A DNA stretch of 28,726 nucleotides from a virus: positions 1-28,726 of the IMG/VR virus record IMGVR_UViG_3300001750_000086. The stretch is one strand, 5' to 3'. Below are positions 1 through 7,463 of the stretch, piece by piece. A model generated the notes under the pieces. That model worked only from the letters and a program-made list of their open reading frames with translations, was not told the DNA's origin and searched no databases. The stretch's first letter is position 1, and each line of letters starts with the position of its first letter. Made by a program: the position numbers and the translations under genes.

Positions 1-2
1 AA

Positions 3-665
3 GAAATAGCAGGTCATAGCATAAAAAGGGTAGTTAATGCTCGTGATGAGTGGTGTGTGGAAGCATACATGAAGACAGATTATAGTAAATTAAATAAAGT
101 TGATTTCAAAGAAACATTGAGAAAATTTTTGGTTAATGAATTTGCAAATAATTTAATTAAAAATATTTCTGAAAAATCAATTACAAGTAGTGATATAAAA
201 CTTGATTATGAAAGTTGGGAATATTTTAATTTAATAGATTTTTTTGATATGTTTGCTGGGAAATATTATCCAAAAGATTCTTTTAATAATGGCAAAGTCC
301 CATTAGTTTCTGCTAGTGATACCAATAATGGTATTATGTCTTGGACAGATTTAGAGCCGAAGTTTTCTAAAAATTCAATTACAATCGGAAAGATAGGGGC
401 TACAACCTATTATCAATCAGTTGATTTTGTAGCAAGTCCAGATGTTACTGTTTTAAAACCTAAATTTAATATGAGTAATTATATAGGATTGTTTTTAATA
501 ACTGTAATAAATCAAGAAAATATTAAATGGTTTTATGGTAGACAAATTAGGTTAGGAGGTTCTCAAAAACTTAAAATAAAATTGCCAGTTGATAAAAATA
601 GAAATCCAGATTGGCAATTTATGAAAAACTACATAAAAACACTGCCTTATTCATCAAATTTATAA
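3..665 (+). CDS. Restriction/methylation specificity protein, C-terminal part (5' end outside window)
   Basis: The reading frame is open to the left edge, so the N-terminus is missing; a GTG at 57 lies inside conserved sequence and is unlikely to be the start. The first visible residues (NARDEWCVEAYMKTDYSKL) resemble the linker found before the specificity domain in type I S subunits and in fused N6-adenine methylase/specificity proteins. The rest looks like one target-recognition domain: an aromatic-rich opening (WEYFNLIDFFDMFAGKYY), then GKVPLVSAS, and near the end GRQIRLGGSQKLKIKLPV followed by DWQFMKNYIKTLPYS, a typical family ending. Family knowledge: this domain reads the DNA target for methylation or cleavage. 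Whether a methylase or nuclease domain precedes it cannot be seen. It may protect phage DNA or be a remnant of a host system. The family call is fairly secure; the activity is not. Confidence 0.75.
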   Translation, partial: EIAGHSIKRVVNARDEWCVEAYMKTDYSKLNKVDFKETLRKFLVNEFANNLIKNISEKSITSSDIKLDYESWEYFNLIDFFDMFAGKYYPKDSFNNGKVPLVSASDTNNGIMSWTDLEPKFSKNSITIGKIGATTYYQSVDFVASPDVTVLKPKFNMSNYIGLFLITVINQENIKWFYGRQIRLGGSQKLKIKLPVDKNRNPDWQFMKNYIKTLPYSSNL

Positions 666-715
666 TTTAATCAAAATTTATTTTGCTAAAAAATAAAAAT
701 AAAGTAAAAAAAGAC

Positions 716-744
716 TTGACATTTAGAAAAAAATGTGTTAGTAT
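716..744 (+). promoter_or_regulatory. Early-type promoter P1 (TTGACA, 17 bp, extended -10 TGTTAGTAT)
   Basis: A perfect -35 box TTGACA (716-721) is followed after 17 bp by TAGTAT (739-744), with an extended -10 TG at 736-737. It lies in the 108-bp gap before the exonuclease gene. The box and spacer closely resemble three other sites in this window, at 2166, 21422 and 22009. It would be read by the host housekeeping sigma factor. Confidence 0.75.
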
Positions 745-773
745 ATATTATAGAATAAAAAAAGAGGTACATT

Positions 774-1391
774 ATGTTTAAGAACGTGAAGTTAGTTAAG
801 GAATACAAAAATTATACAGAAACCACAAAAAAAGGTGGTAGAGTATATAATATAGGAGGTAATAATCCATATAAGAGTGTTACTACTTATATAAAAGACC
901 GTAATCCGAATAAATTTGATGAAATTATAAATCAAATGGGTATTGAAAACTGGAATGAATTGTCTTATGCTGGAACTCACGATGGTTCTTTGTTTCATAG
1001 TTATTGTGAACAGTTATTAGAAAATGAAACAATTCAATATAAAAAATCTATACATCCTAAGTTAAATGATTATTTTAAAACTACAATGAAAGGCTATTTA
1101 AAAGAACATATAAATAATATAGTCTTATCTGAAGCTGTACTATTTTCTCATAAGTATAAATTGGCTGGTAGAGTCGATTTAATTGCTGAATTTGATGGTG
1201 TGTTGAGTGTTATTGATTTTAAGACTTCTAATAAACCTAAGAAAAAAGAATGGATTGGAGACTATGAGCTTCAAACTGAATTATACAGAAGAATGTTTAA
1301 GGAAATGTATTTTATAAACATTACTCAAAAAGTTATAATTATGTTAGAAAAACAAGAGGGTACTATACAAACATTTATAGAGAATATATAA
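774..1391 (+). CDS. PD-(D/E)XK exonuclease, MGME1/Cas4-like
   Basis: A 205-residue protein with the core of the PD-(D/E)XK nuclease fold. GTHDGSLFH (67-75) supplies the early GxxxH element and SEAVLF (119-124) a conserved Glu. GRVDLIAEFDG (132-142) and VIDFKTS (146-152) form the metal site (Asp135, Asp148, Lys150). Gln167 in YELQTELY follows, as in Cas4, RecB and MGME1-type exonucleases. Family knowledge: such enzymes degrade single-stranded or end-frayed DNA during replication and recombination. It is the first gene after promoter P1, so probably early, and it sits just upstream of the late sigma gene and the gp47/gp46 nuclease. Fold confidence is high; polarity and substrate are unknown. 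Confidence 0.78.
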   Translation: MFKNVKLVKEYKNYTETTKKGGRVYNIGGNNPYKSVTTYIKDRNPNKFDEIINQMGIENWNELSYAGTHDGSLFHSYCEQLLENETIQYKKSIHPKLNDYFKTTMKGYLKEHINNIVLSEAVLFSHKYKLAGRVDLIAEFDGVLSVIDFKTSNKPKKKEWIGDYELQTELYRRMFKEMYFINITQKVIIMLEKQEGTIQTFIENI

Positions 1392-1392
1392 A

Positions 1393-1566
1393 ATGAAAAA
1401 ATCTAAAAAGAAAAGAAAGAAGAAAATACTAAAACATCTCGTTCCTGAGATAACAAAAAGATTGGCTCATGTAAACCTTATGTATCATCAGAATAAGGTT
1501 ATGGACGATGATACTAAATATAGTAGGAAAGATAAACATAAAAAAATTTTTAACAAGGAGGATTGA
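1393..1566 (+). CDS. Small basic protein, unknown
   Basis: A 57-codon frame starts with ATG two bases after the exonuclease stop and ends at TGA 1564-1566. The N-terminus is almost all Lys and Arg (MKKSKKKRKKK); the rest is charged, with the short hydrophobic stretch ILKHLVPEITKRL. No RBS is evident close upstream, so translation may be coupled to the preceding gene. The RBS of the next gene (AAGGAGG, 1555-1561) lies inside its last codons, the tight packing seen elsewhere here. Composition suggests nucleic-acid or RNA polymerase binding, but I recognise no family. It could be non-coding, though the frame exactly fills the gap between two genes. Confidence 0.5.
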   Translation: MKKSKKKRKKKILKHLVPEITKRLAHVNLMYHQNKVMDDDTKYSRKDKHKKIFNKED

Positions 1567-1567
1567 T

Positions 1568-2176
1568 TTGTCAATAGTCAATGGTCAAATAAAAAAAAGA
1601 AAAAAGAGAGCGCCAACAGATTCAACGAAAAAAGATTATGTAAGCAATAAATTATTTTATGAGGCAATGGTTGAATATAATAAGTTAAGTGGGGTGGAAA
1701 ATCCAGATGAAGATGTTTTATATGCTAAAGATAAAGTATATAATGTAATAGGGCAATATTTTATAGTAATATCAAATAATTTAGCCAAGAAATCAAACTT
1801 TAATAATTATACTTATATTGATGATATGATACTAGATGGTATAGAAAATTGTGTAAGATATATGGGAAATTTTGATGAAACAAAATCAACAAATCCTTTT
1901 TGTTATTTTTCAACTATAGTATATAATACGTTTGCGAGGAAGATTATGAAAGAAAATCGTCAATTATATACAAAATATAAGTTGTTAAATAAATATATTG
2001 ATACTATGAGTGTTGATGAAAACATGGAAGTAAATAGCTATCTTCAAATAACAGGTGATGAATTTATAGTAAAACATGAAGAAGGGCTGGCAAAAAAAGC
2101 AGAAAAGAAAAAAGCAAAAGAAATTGAAAATGAAGCAAGAAAGATAGAAGAAAATAAAATAAATGTTGACAAGTAG
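1568..2176 (+). CDS. 55: gp55-like sigma factor for late transcription
   Basis: About 202 residues. I place the start at TTG 1568, seven bases after a perfect AAGGAGG. An ATG 60 bp upstream is in frame but lies in the previous small gene, has no RBS and adds a tail absent from the family. The protein tracks T4 gp55 along its length: YVSNKLFYEAM, then AKKSNFNNYTYIDDMILDGIE, NFDETKSTNPFCYF and FARKIMKENRQ align with the YVNNK, FNFSGYT, DGIE, NFDETKYKNPHAY and RIKKER segments of T4 gp55. Family knowledge: gp55 replaces host sigma, recognises a TATAAATA -10 element and needs the sliding clamp for activation; the clamp gene lies 6 kb downstream. T4 gp55 has 185 residues; the extra length is a Lys/Glu-rich tail. 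Confidence 0.88.
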   Translation: MSIVNGQIKKRKKRAPTDSTKKDYVSNKLFYEAMVEYNKLSGVENPDEDVLYAKDKVYNVIGQYFIVISNNLAKKSNFNNYTYIDDMILDGIENCVRYMGNFDETKSTNPFCYFSTIVYNTFARKIMKENRQLYTKYKLLNKYIDTMSVDENMEVNSYLQITGDEFIVKHEEGLAKKAEKKKAKEIENEARKIEENKINVDK

Positions 2177-2194
2177 AAAAAAATGTGGTACTTT
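2166..2194 (+). promoter_or_regulatory. Early-type promoter P2 (TTGACA, 17 bp, TGGTACTTT)
   Basis: TTGACA (2166-2171), a 17-bp spacer and TACTTT (2189-2194) with an extended -10 TG at 2186-2187. The spacer nearly repeats that of P1, sharing TAGAAAAAAATGTG. It overlaps the last codons of the sigma gene and precedes the mini-protein at 2232. A T4-late-like TATAAATA follows at 2198-2205, so the site could serve early and late transcription, but that octamer is common by chance at this base composition. Confidence 0.65.
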
Positions 2195-2231
2195 TATTAT
2201 AAATAAAAATAAAAGGGGAGGTTATAAAAAA

Positions 2232-2411
2232 ATGCCGGGATTGGACAAGACAGGACGAAATGGTGAGGGAGCAAAAACTGGTAGAGGTTTGGGTATTTGT
2301 AATGATAAACCTATTAAAACTCCAGTAAATAATGTAAATGATATAAGACCATCAAACAGAGGTACAGGAAGGGGTATCGGTCAAAATTTAGGAAGAAAAA
2401 AAAGAAGATAA
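2232..2411 (+). CDS. DUF5320-like Gly/Arg-rich mini-protein
   Basis: A 59-residue protein starting at ATG 2232 after the RBS GGGGAGG; the frame extends further upstream but without an RBS. The N-terminus (MPGLDKTGRNGEGAKTGRG) matches the MPGxDxTGPxGxGPxTGRG pattern of DUF5320-type proteins of bacteria, archaea and phages. The C-terminus is Gly/Arg/Lys-rich (RGTGRGIGQNLGRKKRR), suggesting nucleic-acid binding. One Cys is present (residue 23). It has its own early-type promoter (P2), which argues that it is expressed in quantity. No function is known to me. Confidence 0.6.
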   Translation: MPGLDKTGRNGEGAKTGRGLGICNDKPIKTPVNNVNDIRPSNRGTGRGIGQNLGRKKRR

Positions 2412-2430
2412 AAAGGAGGGATATAAAAAT

Positions 2431-2481
2431 TTGGGTAGTAAATATAATAATATAAAAATTGAGTCGGATTGCCGACTCTAG
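2431..2481 (+). CDS. Possible 16-codon leader peptide
   Basis: AAGGAGGG at 2413-2420 is a strong RBS with no annotated gene behind it. A TTG at 2431 opens a 16-codon frame whose last codons run through the 2461-2478 hairpin and stop at TAG 2479-2481. Placement of a strong RBS before a short frame ending in a stem-loop fits a regulatory leader, but the start is not canonical and the frame is too short to test by coding signal. The RBS could also be a remnant of a lost gene. Confidence 0.22.
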   Translation: MGSKYNNIKIESDCRL

Positions 2482-2580
2482 TCAGAGTAGATTACGCCTT
2501 CTTTTGGAGAAGAGTTAAACTACTTGGCAAATGCCAGTCAATGAAAGTTGGCTGGCATCTTTAAAAAATAATATTTTTTA
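2461..2580 (+). ncRNA. Structured intergenic RNA ending in a terminator-like hairpin
   Basis: This G+C-rich island in AT-rich surroundings has several predicted stems. GAGTCGG pairs with CCGACTC around ATTG (2461-2478). CTTCT pairs with AGAAG. AGTAG may pair with CTACT around the latter. An 11-bp stem (2531-2541 with 2548-2558, one G-T pair, loop TGAAAG) is followed by CTTTAAAAAATAATATTTTTT. An alternative stem TGGC/GCCA (2525-2536) would compete with the last hairpin, so two folds are possible. It could be a small RNA, a leader of gene 47, or a terminator for the 2232 transcript. I match no known RNA family and it is not a tRNA. Confidence 0.4.
2531..2558 (+). terminator. Probable intrinsic terminator hairpin upstream of gene 47
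   Basis: An 11-bp stem with a 6-base loop. The 3' flank is CTTT and then A/T-rich rather than a clean T run, so termination may be partial. It separates the P2 transcript from the gp47/gp46 operon. Confidence 0.45.
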
Positions 2581-2596
2581 GTGAGGGTATAATTTT

Positions 2597-3679
2597 ATGA
2601 AAATAGCTTTGATAACGGATTTACATTTCGGTAAATCAAACGACAATAAGTTCTATTTAAAAAAACAAAAAGAATTTTTCCAAAATCAATTTTTCCCTTA
2701 CATTAAAAAACATGAAGTTAAAAGAGTCTTTTGTTTAGGGGATATTTTTGATAAACGAAAAACAGTTAATATTGAAACATTAAAAGAAGTAAAAGAGTTC
2801 TTTTTTGATTATATGTTACAAAACGATATAGAATTTAAGTCTATTTTAGGCAATCACGATATATATTTTAATAATACTTCTGAAGTAAGTATCATTCCTC
2901 TATTGAAAGAATATCCCAACGTAACAATTTATAAACATCATACAGTTTATCCTTGCGGTGATGATTTTAATATAGGATTTTTGGCTTGGATTAACGATAG
3001 TAATATAAAAGAAACAGAAGAATTTTTTAAACGTGATGATATAAATTTATTACTTGGACATCTTGAAATTTGTGGTTTTAAGATGAGCAAACATAATCAA
3101 CATACAATAGAAGAAGGTTATAATGAAAGTTTTTTTAAGAAATATGAAAATGTTTTTTCAGGACATCTTCACTTAAAATCAACATCAAATAATATAACAT
3201 ATCTCGGTACGCCATATGAATTGACTTGGCTGGACTTTAATTCTCTTGTAGGTTTTCATATATTTAATACTGATACTAGAGAATTACAACATATTCAAAA
3301 TAAGGAGAATTTATTTTGTAAGGTAGTTTATGATAACGGTAATGTAACAAGTTTTCCTGAGCATAGTTCTCTGGAAGATAAAATGGTAAAAGTTATTATA
3401 AAAAATAATGATGATGGGTTAAAATGGAGATTGTTTTGTGAAGAATTGGAAGAAAAAAATGCTACAGTTACTATTTTACAAGATAGTGAAATTGATACAA
3501 TAGATTTAAAAACACTAAAAGAATTAGAGAAAAAAGAAAATATAGACATGTTGGAAATTTTTAATGAAGTTATTATGAGCAGTTCTCCAAATTTAAATCA
3601 TAAAGATAAAATTATTAGAGAATTGACAAATTTATATGAGAATGTGATAAGCGATAATACAACTGAGGAGAATTTATAA
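2597..3679 (+). CDS. 47: gp47-like recombination nuclease subunit (Mre11/SbcD family)
   Basis: A 360-residue calcineurin-like phosphoesterase with all metal-binding motifs: TDLHFG (7-12), GDIFDKR (48-54), GNHD (85-88), GHLE (154-157) and SGHLH (188-192). T4 gp47 has 339 residues and the same order. Family knowledge: gp47 with the ATPase gp46 resects DNA ends for recombination-dependent replication and degrades host DNA. ATG 2597 follows GTGAGGG. Its stop lies two bases before the gp46 start, so the partners are translated together. Cytoplasmic. Call secure from motifs and synteny. Confidence 0.95.
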   Translation: MKIALITDLHFGKSNDNKFYLKKQKEFFQNQFFPYIKKHEVKRVFCLGDIFDKRKTVNIETLKEVKEFFFDYMLQNDIEFKSILGNHDIYFNNTSEVSIIPLLKEYPNVTIYKHHTVYPCGDDFNIGFLAWINDSNIKETEEFFKRDDINLLLGHLEICGFKMSKHNQHTIEEGYNESFFKKYENVFSGHLHLKSTSNNITYLGTPYELTWLDFNSLVGFHIFNTDTRELQHIQNKENLFCKVVYDNGNVTSFPEHSSLEDKMVKVIIKNNDDGLKWRLFCEELEEKNATVTILQDSEIDTIDLKTLKELEKKENIDMLEIFNEVIMSSSPNLNHKDKIIRELTNLYENVISDNTTEENL

Positions 3680-3681
3680 TT

Positions 3682-5400
3682 ATGATTGAATTTCAAAGAA
3701 TAAAATGGAAAAATTTTTTGGGTACAGGGAATGTCTATACAGAGATAGAGCTTAATAATCATAAGAAGACTTTAATAATGGGGTTGAATGGTACAGGTAA
3801 ATCTACAATACTGGACGCTATATATTTTGCTCTTTTCGGCAAAGGATTTAGAAAGGTAACAAAAGACCAGTTGATTAACAATATAAATCAATCTAATACT
3901 AAAGTTGAATTGCAATTTAAGAAAGGTAAAACTTTTTATAAAATAGTAAGAGGGATAAAACCTAATAAATTTGATATATATAAAGATGATAGTTTAATAG
4001 ATAAATCAAGTAGTGTTGACCAGCAAGAATTTTTAGAAACATTTTTATTACATATAGATAAAAAAGCATTTTCTCAACTTATAATGTTGGGGTCAAGTTC
4101 TTTTATCTCTTTTATGAAATTGCCACCTAAAGATAAAAGAGATATGATAGAAGAAATATTAAATTTGAATGTATTTACAACGATGTTTAATACGCAAAAA
4201 GAAGAGTTGAATAAATTAAAAACTGAGTATGAAAAATTTAAGCAATTAAAAATCCGCATAAAAGATAAAATAAAATTACACAATCAGTTTATAGAAAAAA
4301 TTGAAAAAGATAATGAAGACGAAATATATCAATTAAAAGAAGATATTTTAAAAAAACAGAAAGAGATTGAGCCTATTTATACAGAAATTGATATATTTAA
4401 AAAACAAATTATAAATATAAAAAAAGTTAAAGAAAAATTGACAGAATTGTTGGGCTTACAAGTAAAATATCAATATCAACAGACAGATTTATCGAAAGAT
4501 ATAAGAGTAGAGGAAAAAAGTATTAAATTTTATAACTCTGAAAATAAATGTGAGGTGTGTGGACAGGTTATAGAAGAAAATTTTAAAAATAATAAAATTG
4601 CTGAGTCTATAAACAACATCGATATAGTAAAAAAGAAAAGCAATGTCTTGCAAGAAAAAGAAAATGAATTAAAAATAGAAGCAGGCAAATTAAGCATAGA
4701 ATATGAAGATTTAAAAGAGATTGAACAAAAATTAAATAAAAAGATACAAAGCATTGAATATATAAAAATGGATATTGAATACCAACAAAAGAATTTAATA
4801 AAATTAGAAACAAAATCAGAAACAACAGAAATATATGAAAAATTAAATAAATTAAAAGGCATTTTAAAAGAAATGGAAGCGAAAGAATTAGATTATGATG
4901 AGCAATTGTATATTAAAAAAGAAATTTATAGCTTACTTCAGAAAGGATTATTTAAACAAGTAGCACTAGAAAAATATTTAGCGATGTTAAATCAATTTAT
5001 CAATTATTATCTTAATAAGACGGAGATAAAATATAAATTAGAATTTAATAAATTTATGGAAATAGAGATATTAAATACTGGTTGTGAAAAATTAAATTAT
5101 AATTCTTTTTCTGAGGGGGAAAAGAAACGTGTGGATATTGCGGTGTTATTTGCTTTTAGAAACATTATAGAAATTAAAAATAATATGGTATCTAATTTAC
5201 TTGTTATAGATGAAGTATTAGACTCTGCTTTGGATAAAGAGGGGATAGACAATTTCTTTATGCTCGTAGAGTCTGTTTTAGCAGTGAGTAATATAAATTT
5301 GTTTATTATATCTCATATTAAAGATGATGACATTTTGGGTAAGTTTAATAATATTTTGGAATTTAAAACCGAGAGGGGTTTTAATATGTTAAAAAAATAA
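3682..5400 (+). CDS. 46: gp46-like recombination ATPase subunit (Rad50/SbcC family)
   Basis: A 572-residue SMC-type ATPase. Walker A is GLNGTGKS (34-41). Two long Lys/Glu-rich coiled-coil arms flank a zinc hook CEVC (290-293). The ABC signature SFSEGEKKR is at 475-483 and Walker B LLVIDEVLD at 506-514. Length is close to T4 gp46 (560). Family knowledge: it dimerises through the hook and uses ATP to control the gp47 nuclease. It begins two bases after gene 47. The catalytic Glu after the Walker B Asp is present (Glu511), so it should be active. Confidence 0.95.
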   Translation: MIEFQRIKWKNFLGTGNVYTEIELNNHKKTLIMGLNGTGKSTILDAIYFALFGKGFRKVTKDQLINNINQSNTKVELQFKKGKTFYKIVRGIKPNKFDIYKDDSLIDKSSSVDQQEFLETFLLHIDKKAFSQLIMLGSSSFISFMKLPPKDKRDMIEEILNLNVFTTMFNTQKEELNKLKTEYEKFKQLKIRIKDKIKLHNQFIEKIEKDNEDEIYQLKEDILKKQKEIEPIYTEIDIFKKQIINIKKVKEKLTELLGLQVKYQYQQTDLSKDIRVEEKSIKFYNSENKCEVCGQVIEENFKNNKIAESINNIDIVKKKSNVLQEKENELKIEAGKLSIEYEDLKEIEQKLNKKIQSIEYIKMDIEYQQKNLIKLETKSETTEIYEKLNKLKGILKEMEAKELDYDEQLYIKKEIYSLLQKGLFKQVALEKYLAMLNQFINYYLNKTEIKYKLEFNKFMEIEILNTGCEKLNYNSFSEGEKKRVDIAVLFAFRNIIEIKNNMVSNLLVIDEVLDSALDKEGIDNFFMLVESVLAVSNINLFIISHIKDDDILGKFNNILEFKTERGFNMLKK

Positions 5401-5417
5401 AAGAAAAGGTGAATGTT

Positions 5418-6197
5418 ATGTTTTTTTGGTTAAAGATTTATTTAGTTATGATGACATTTTTCATTTTTGTAGTTATCACTGATGTTGTTAAAAGTGATGA
5501 GTTGACGGACATTGCTGTAAAAAATAAAGATGAGTATATTTTAAATCATTCAACATTTACGATTAGGTATGATACAGAAGAAAAAATCCCGGTGTTAATA
5601 AGTTGGAATTTATCAAAATGTTTTTTAGGAGATATAAAACGAATTGGTGGGTTTATTCAAGATAAATTATTGCCTAAGAATTTTGTAAGGGTATTAAGTA
5701 GCGATTATACTAATAGTGGTTATGATAGAGGACATATTTGTCCATCTGGTGATAGAACAAGAATTAAAGAAGAAAATAAAGAGACGTTTGTAATGACAAA
5801 TATTGTGCCACAAATTAGTGTTACAAATCGAAAGGTATGGTATTATTTTGAACAATGGTTGAGAAGTTTAGTAAAGACAACAGATAAAGAATTATATATA
5901 ATATCAGGTGTTTTTCAAACTAAAGGAAAAATTAGTAAAAAAGAAATTGGAGTGCCAGAAAATTTGTTTAAGTGTGTTTTAATTATTGATGATGGGGACG
6001 AAGATTTAAAAAGAATAAATGCCAGAGAAACAGATACCCAATCTTTATGTATAATGGTAACTAATGATAAAACAAACATAAATAATATTACTAATGATTG
6101 GAAGGATTATATTATAGATTTAGATACAATAGAAACTTTAATAAATTATGATTTATTTAATAAAATTCACAAAGACATTATCATTAAGGAGTATTAA
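5418..6197 (+). CDS. Secreted DNA/RNA non-specific endonuclease (NucA family)
   Basis: About 259 residues from ATG 5418, chosen because GAAAAGG (5403-5409) is well spaced; a GTG at 5409 overlaps that RBS. Residues 1-22 are a strongly hydrophobic helix (WLKIYLVMMTFFIFVVI), a signal peptide or membrane anchor. The nuclease core has DRGHICPSGDR (103-113, catalytic His106), TNIVPQ (127-132) and later Asn137, Trp141 and Glu145, the beta-beta-alpha metal site of this family. Family knowledge: sugar-nonspecific cleavage, usually outside the cytoplasm. An exported nuclease placed between gp46 and the clamp genes is odd; degrading incoming rival DNA or DNA from lysed cells are possibilities I can only infer. 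It is followed at once by a membrane-linked lipase. Confidence 0.85.
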   Translation: MFFWLKIYLVMMTFFIFVVITDVVKSDELTDIAVKNKDEYILNHSTFTIRYDTEEKIPVLISWNLSKCFLGDIKRIGGFIQDKLLPKNFVRVLSSDYTNSGYDRGHICPSGDRTRIKEENKETFVMTNIVPQISVTNRKVWYYFEQWLRSLVKTTDKELYIISGVFQTKGKISKKEIGVPENLFKCVLIIDDGDEDLKRINARETDTQSLCIMVTNDKTNINNITNDWKDYIIDLDTIETLINYDLFNKIHKDIIIKEY

Positions 6198-6198
6198 A

Positions 6199-7062
6199 AT
6201 GAGATTACGAAGAAGAATTAAACAAATTTATATAAGAGTTATAAATATTTTTATACGGTATTCTATTTTTTTATTGTTTCCAATAAAAAGAATTGATATG
6301 AAAAATAAAAAGAAAATAATTATATCCACAGAAGATAAAACAGCACTACTTTTGTTACAATACATGGCAAATGATTTAGATATAAAACACGAAGACAAAT
6401 TAAGTTTGCAATATTTTAATAGAATTATGAGAGGAGATTATGACGTAACAAAATCAAAGAGTTTGGAGTTTATTATTGATGTTTTTAATATGTGGTATCC
6501 TATAACAAAACTTTTAGATTTAAAGTCTGGTTTAGATGTTGTTGTATTTAAAAAGAAAGATGAGAAAAAACTTATAATTTGTATTGATGGGACAGATATG
6601 TCAAAAGGAAGGATTGAAGTAGGAGATATAAAAACAAATATAAAAATTTATTTTAATATGTTATTTAATAGACCTATGAGTGTTGGAATAAAACAATTAA
6701 CACAATCCTATGGGATAATTAAAAATATTTTATCTAAATATAAAGGATACGATATAGTGGTTACAGGTTTTTCTTTGGGTGGATTTTTAGCTCAAAACGT
6801 ATGTGTAAAATTTGGATTAAAGAATGGAATTTTTTTTAATAGCTTTGATTATAGATATAAACAGATTGAATATTCTCCTATTTGTAAATCTTATATAATA
6901 ATAAATGATGTTATAGGGCGATTTGGGAAAGGAATGTGTCCTAAATATGCTTTTATTCAACATAGAGTTGATATAAATAGATTAAGTTTTAAATACCACT
7001 CTTTGTATAATTTTTTTGAATTTTTCTTTGAAAGAGAAAATATAATTGGTATCAAATATTGA
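6199..7062 (+). CDS. Lipase-like alpha/beta hydrolase with N-terminal membrane segment
   Basis: A 287-residue protein starting at ATG 6199, two bases after the nuclease stop, with AAGGAG at 6186-6191; an upstream start inside the nuclease gene is less likely. Residues 1-9 are very basic, followed by a hydrophobic helix (about 11-28), consistent with membrane anchoring. The hydrolase part has IDGTD (129-133, oxyanion-hole region as in class 3 lipases), the nucleophile elbow GFSLGG (190-195, Ser192), Asp237 in INDVIGRFG and His267 in YHSLYNF, a full Ser-Asp-His triad. Closest to lipase_3/Mbeg1-type hydrolases. It may act on host phospholipid at lysis or in superinfection exclusion (inference). 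Paired with the exported nuclease. Confidence 0.7.
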   Translation: MRLRRRIKQIYIRVINIFIRYSIFLLFPIKRIDMKNKKKIIISTEDKTALLLLQYMANDLDIKHEDKLSLQYFNRIMRGDYDVTKSKSLEFIIDVFNMWYPITKLLDLKSGLDVVVFKKKDEKKLIICIDGTDMSKGRIEVGDIKTNIKIYFNMLFNRPMSVGIKQLTQSYGIIKNILSKYKGYDIVVTGFSLGGFLAQNVCVKFGLKNGIFFNSFDYRYKQIEYSPICKSYIIINDVIGRFGKGMCPKYAFIQHRVDINRLSFKYHSLYNFFEFFFERENIIGIKY

Positions 7063-7070
7063 TTTTTTTT

Positions 7071-7078
7071 TATAAATA
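7071..7078 (+). promoter_or_regulatory. Candidate late promoter TATAAATA
   Basis: A perfect T4-late octamer in the short gap before the gene at 7120, with a T-rich upstream flank. The phage has a gp55 homologue, so such sites are expected, but roughly ten copies per strand could occur by chance in this window. Confidence 0.3.
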
Positions 7079-7119
7079 AATATATAATACAAAAATAAAT
7101 TTTAGGAGAGTATAAAATC

Positions 7120-7404
7120 ATGGCAAAGAAAAAAGGTTCAGAAGGATTAGATAATTTGGTAGAAGGTGTAAAGAATATGTTTCCCAATGGAGCGAGTGAT
7201 TTAGCTGGTATGTTCTCAGGTTTGTTAGAACAGGTTGCTAATAAAACAAATAAAGAAGAAACTACAGAAAAACCAAAAGAAGAAGAAAAAGAAGAAGATA
7301 ATGGTTTGGATTTAGAAAATTTTAAACAAGAGATAATTGACGCAACAATGGTTGAGGTTGAAAAATTATTAGAAAAGGCGTTAAAAAAACAACCTAACGA
7401 ATAA
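7120..7404 (+). CDS. Acidic hypothetical protein, unknown
   Basis: A 94-residue protein from ATG 7120 behind GGAGAG. Three parts are visible: a basic start (MAKKKGSEG), a helical segment with Gly, Phe and Leu (about 10-42), and a disordered Glu/Lys linker (about 46-64) leading to a C-terminal amphipathic helix (FKQEIIDATMVEVEKLLEKALKK). No family recognised. It sits where T4 carries small transcription-associated proteins between genes 46 and 45, so a transcription or clamp accessory role is conceivable, but no motif supports that. Confidence 0.6.
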   Translation: MAKKKGSEGLDNLVEGVKNMFPNGASDLAGMFSGLLEQVANKTNKEETTEKPKEEEKEEDNGLDLENFKQEIIDATMVEVEKLLEKALKKQPNE

Positions 7405-7418
7405 AGTAGTGTTTTATA

Positions 7419-7449
7419 TTGAACTGGTCGGTTTTACCGGCTAGTTCAA
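7419..7449 (+). promoter_or_regulatory. Long hairpin directly upstream of the uvsY RBS
   Basis: A 13-bp stem (7419-7431 with 7437-7449, two G-T pairs) with a five-base loop TTTTA. The RBS AGAGAGG starts two bases after it. There is no T run, so a classical terminator is unlikely; an RNA-processing or translational-control element is more plausible. Confidence 0.5.
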
Positions 7450-7463
7450 AAGAGAGGTATTTT

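Noticed and set aside
4530-4862. Minus-strand frames opposite gp46 coiled-coil codons
   Set aside because: Leu/Phe-rich shadow of Lys/Glu codons; no RBS.
7419-7463. Upstream start of uvsY at TTG 7419
   Set aside because: The segment is a strong hairpin and the RBS lies after it, so ATG 7464 is the better start.
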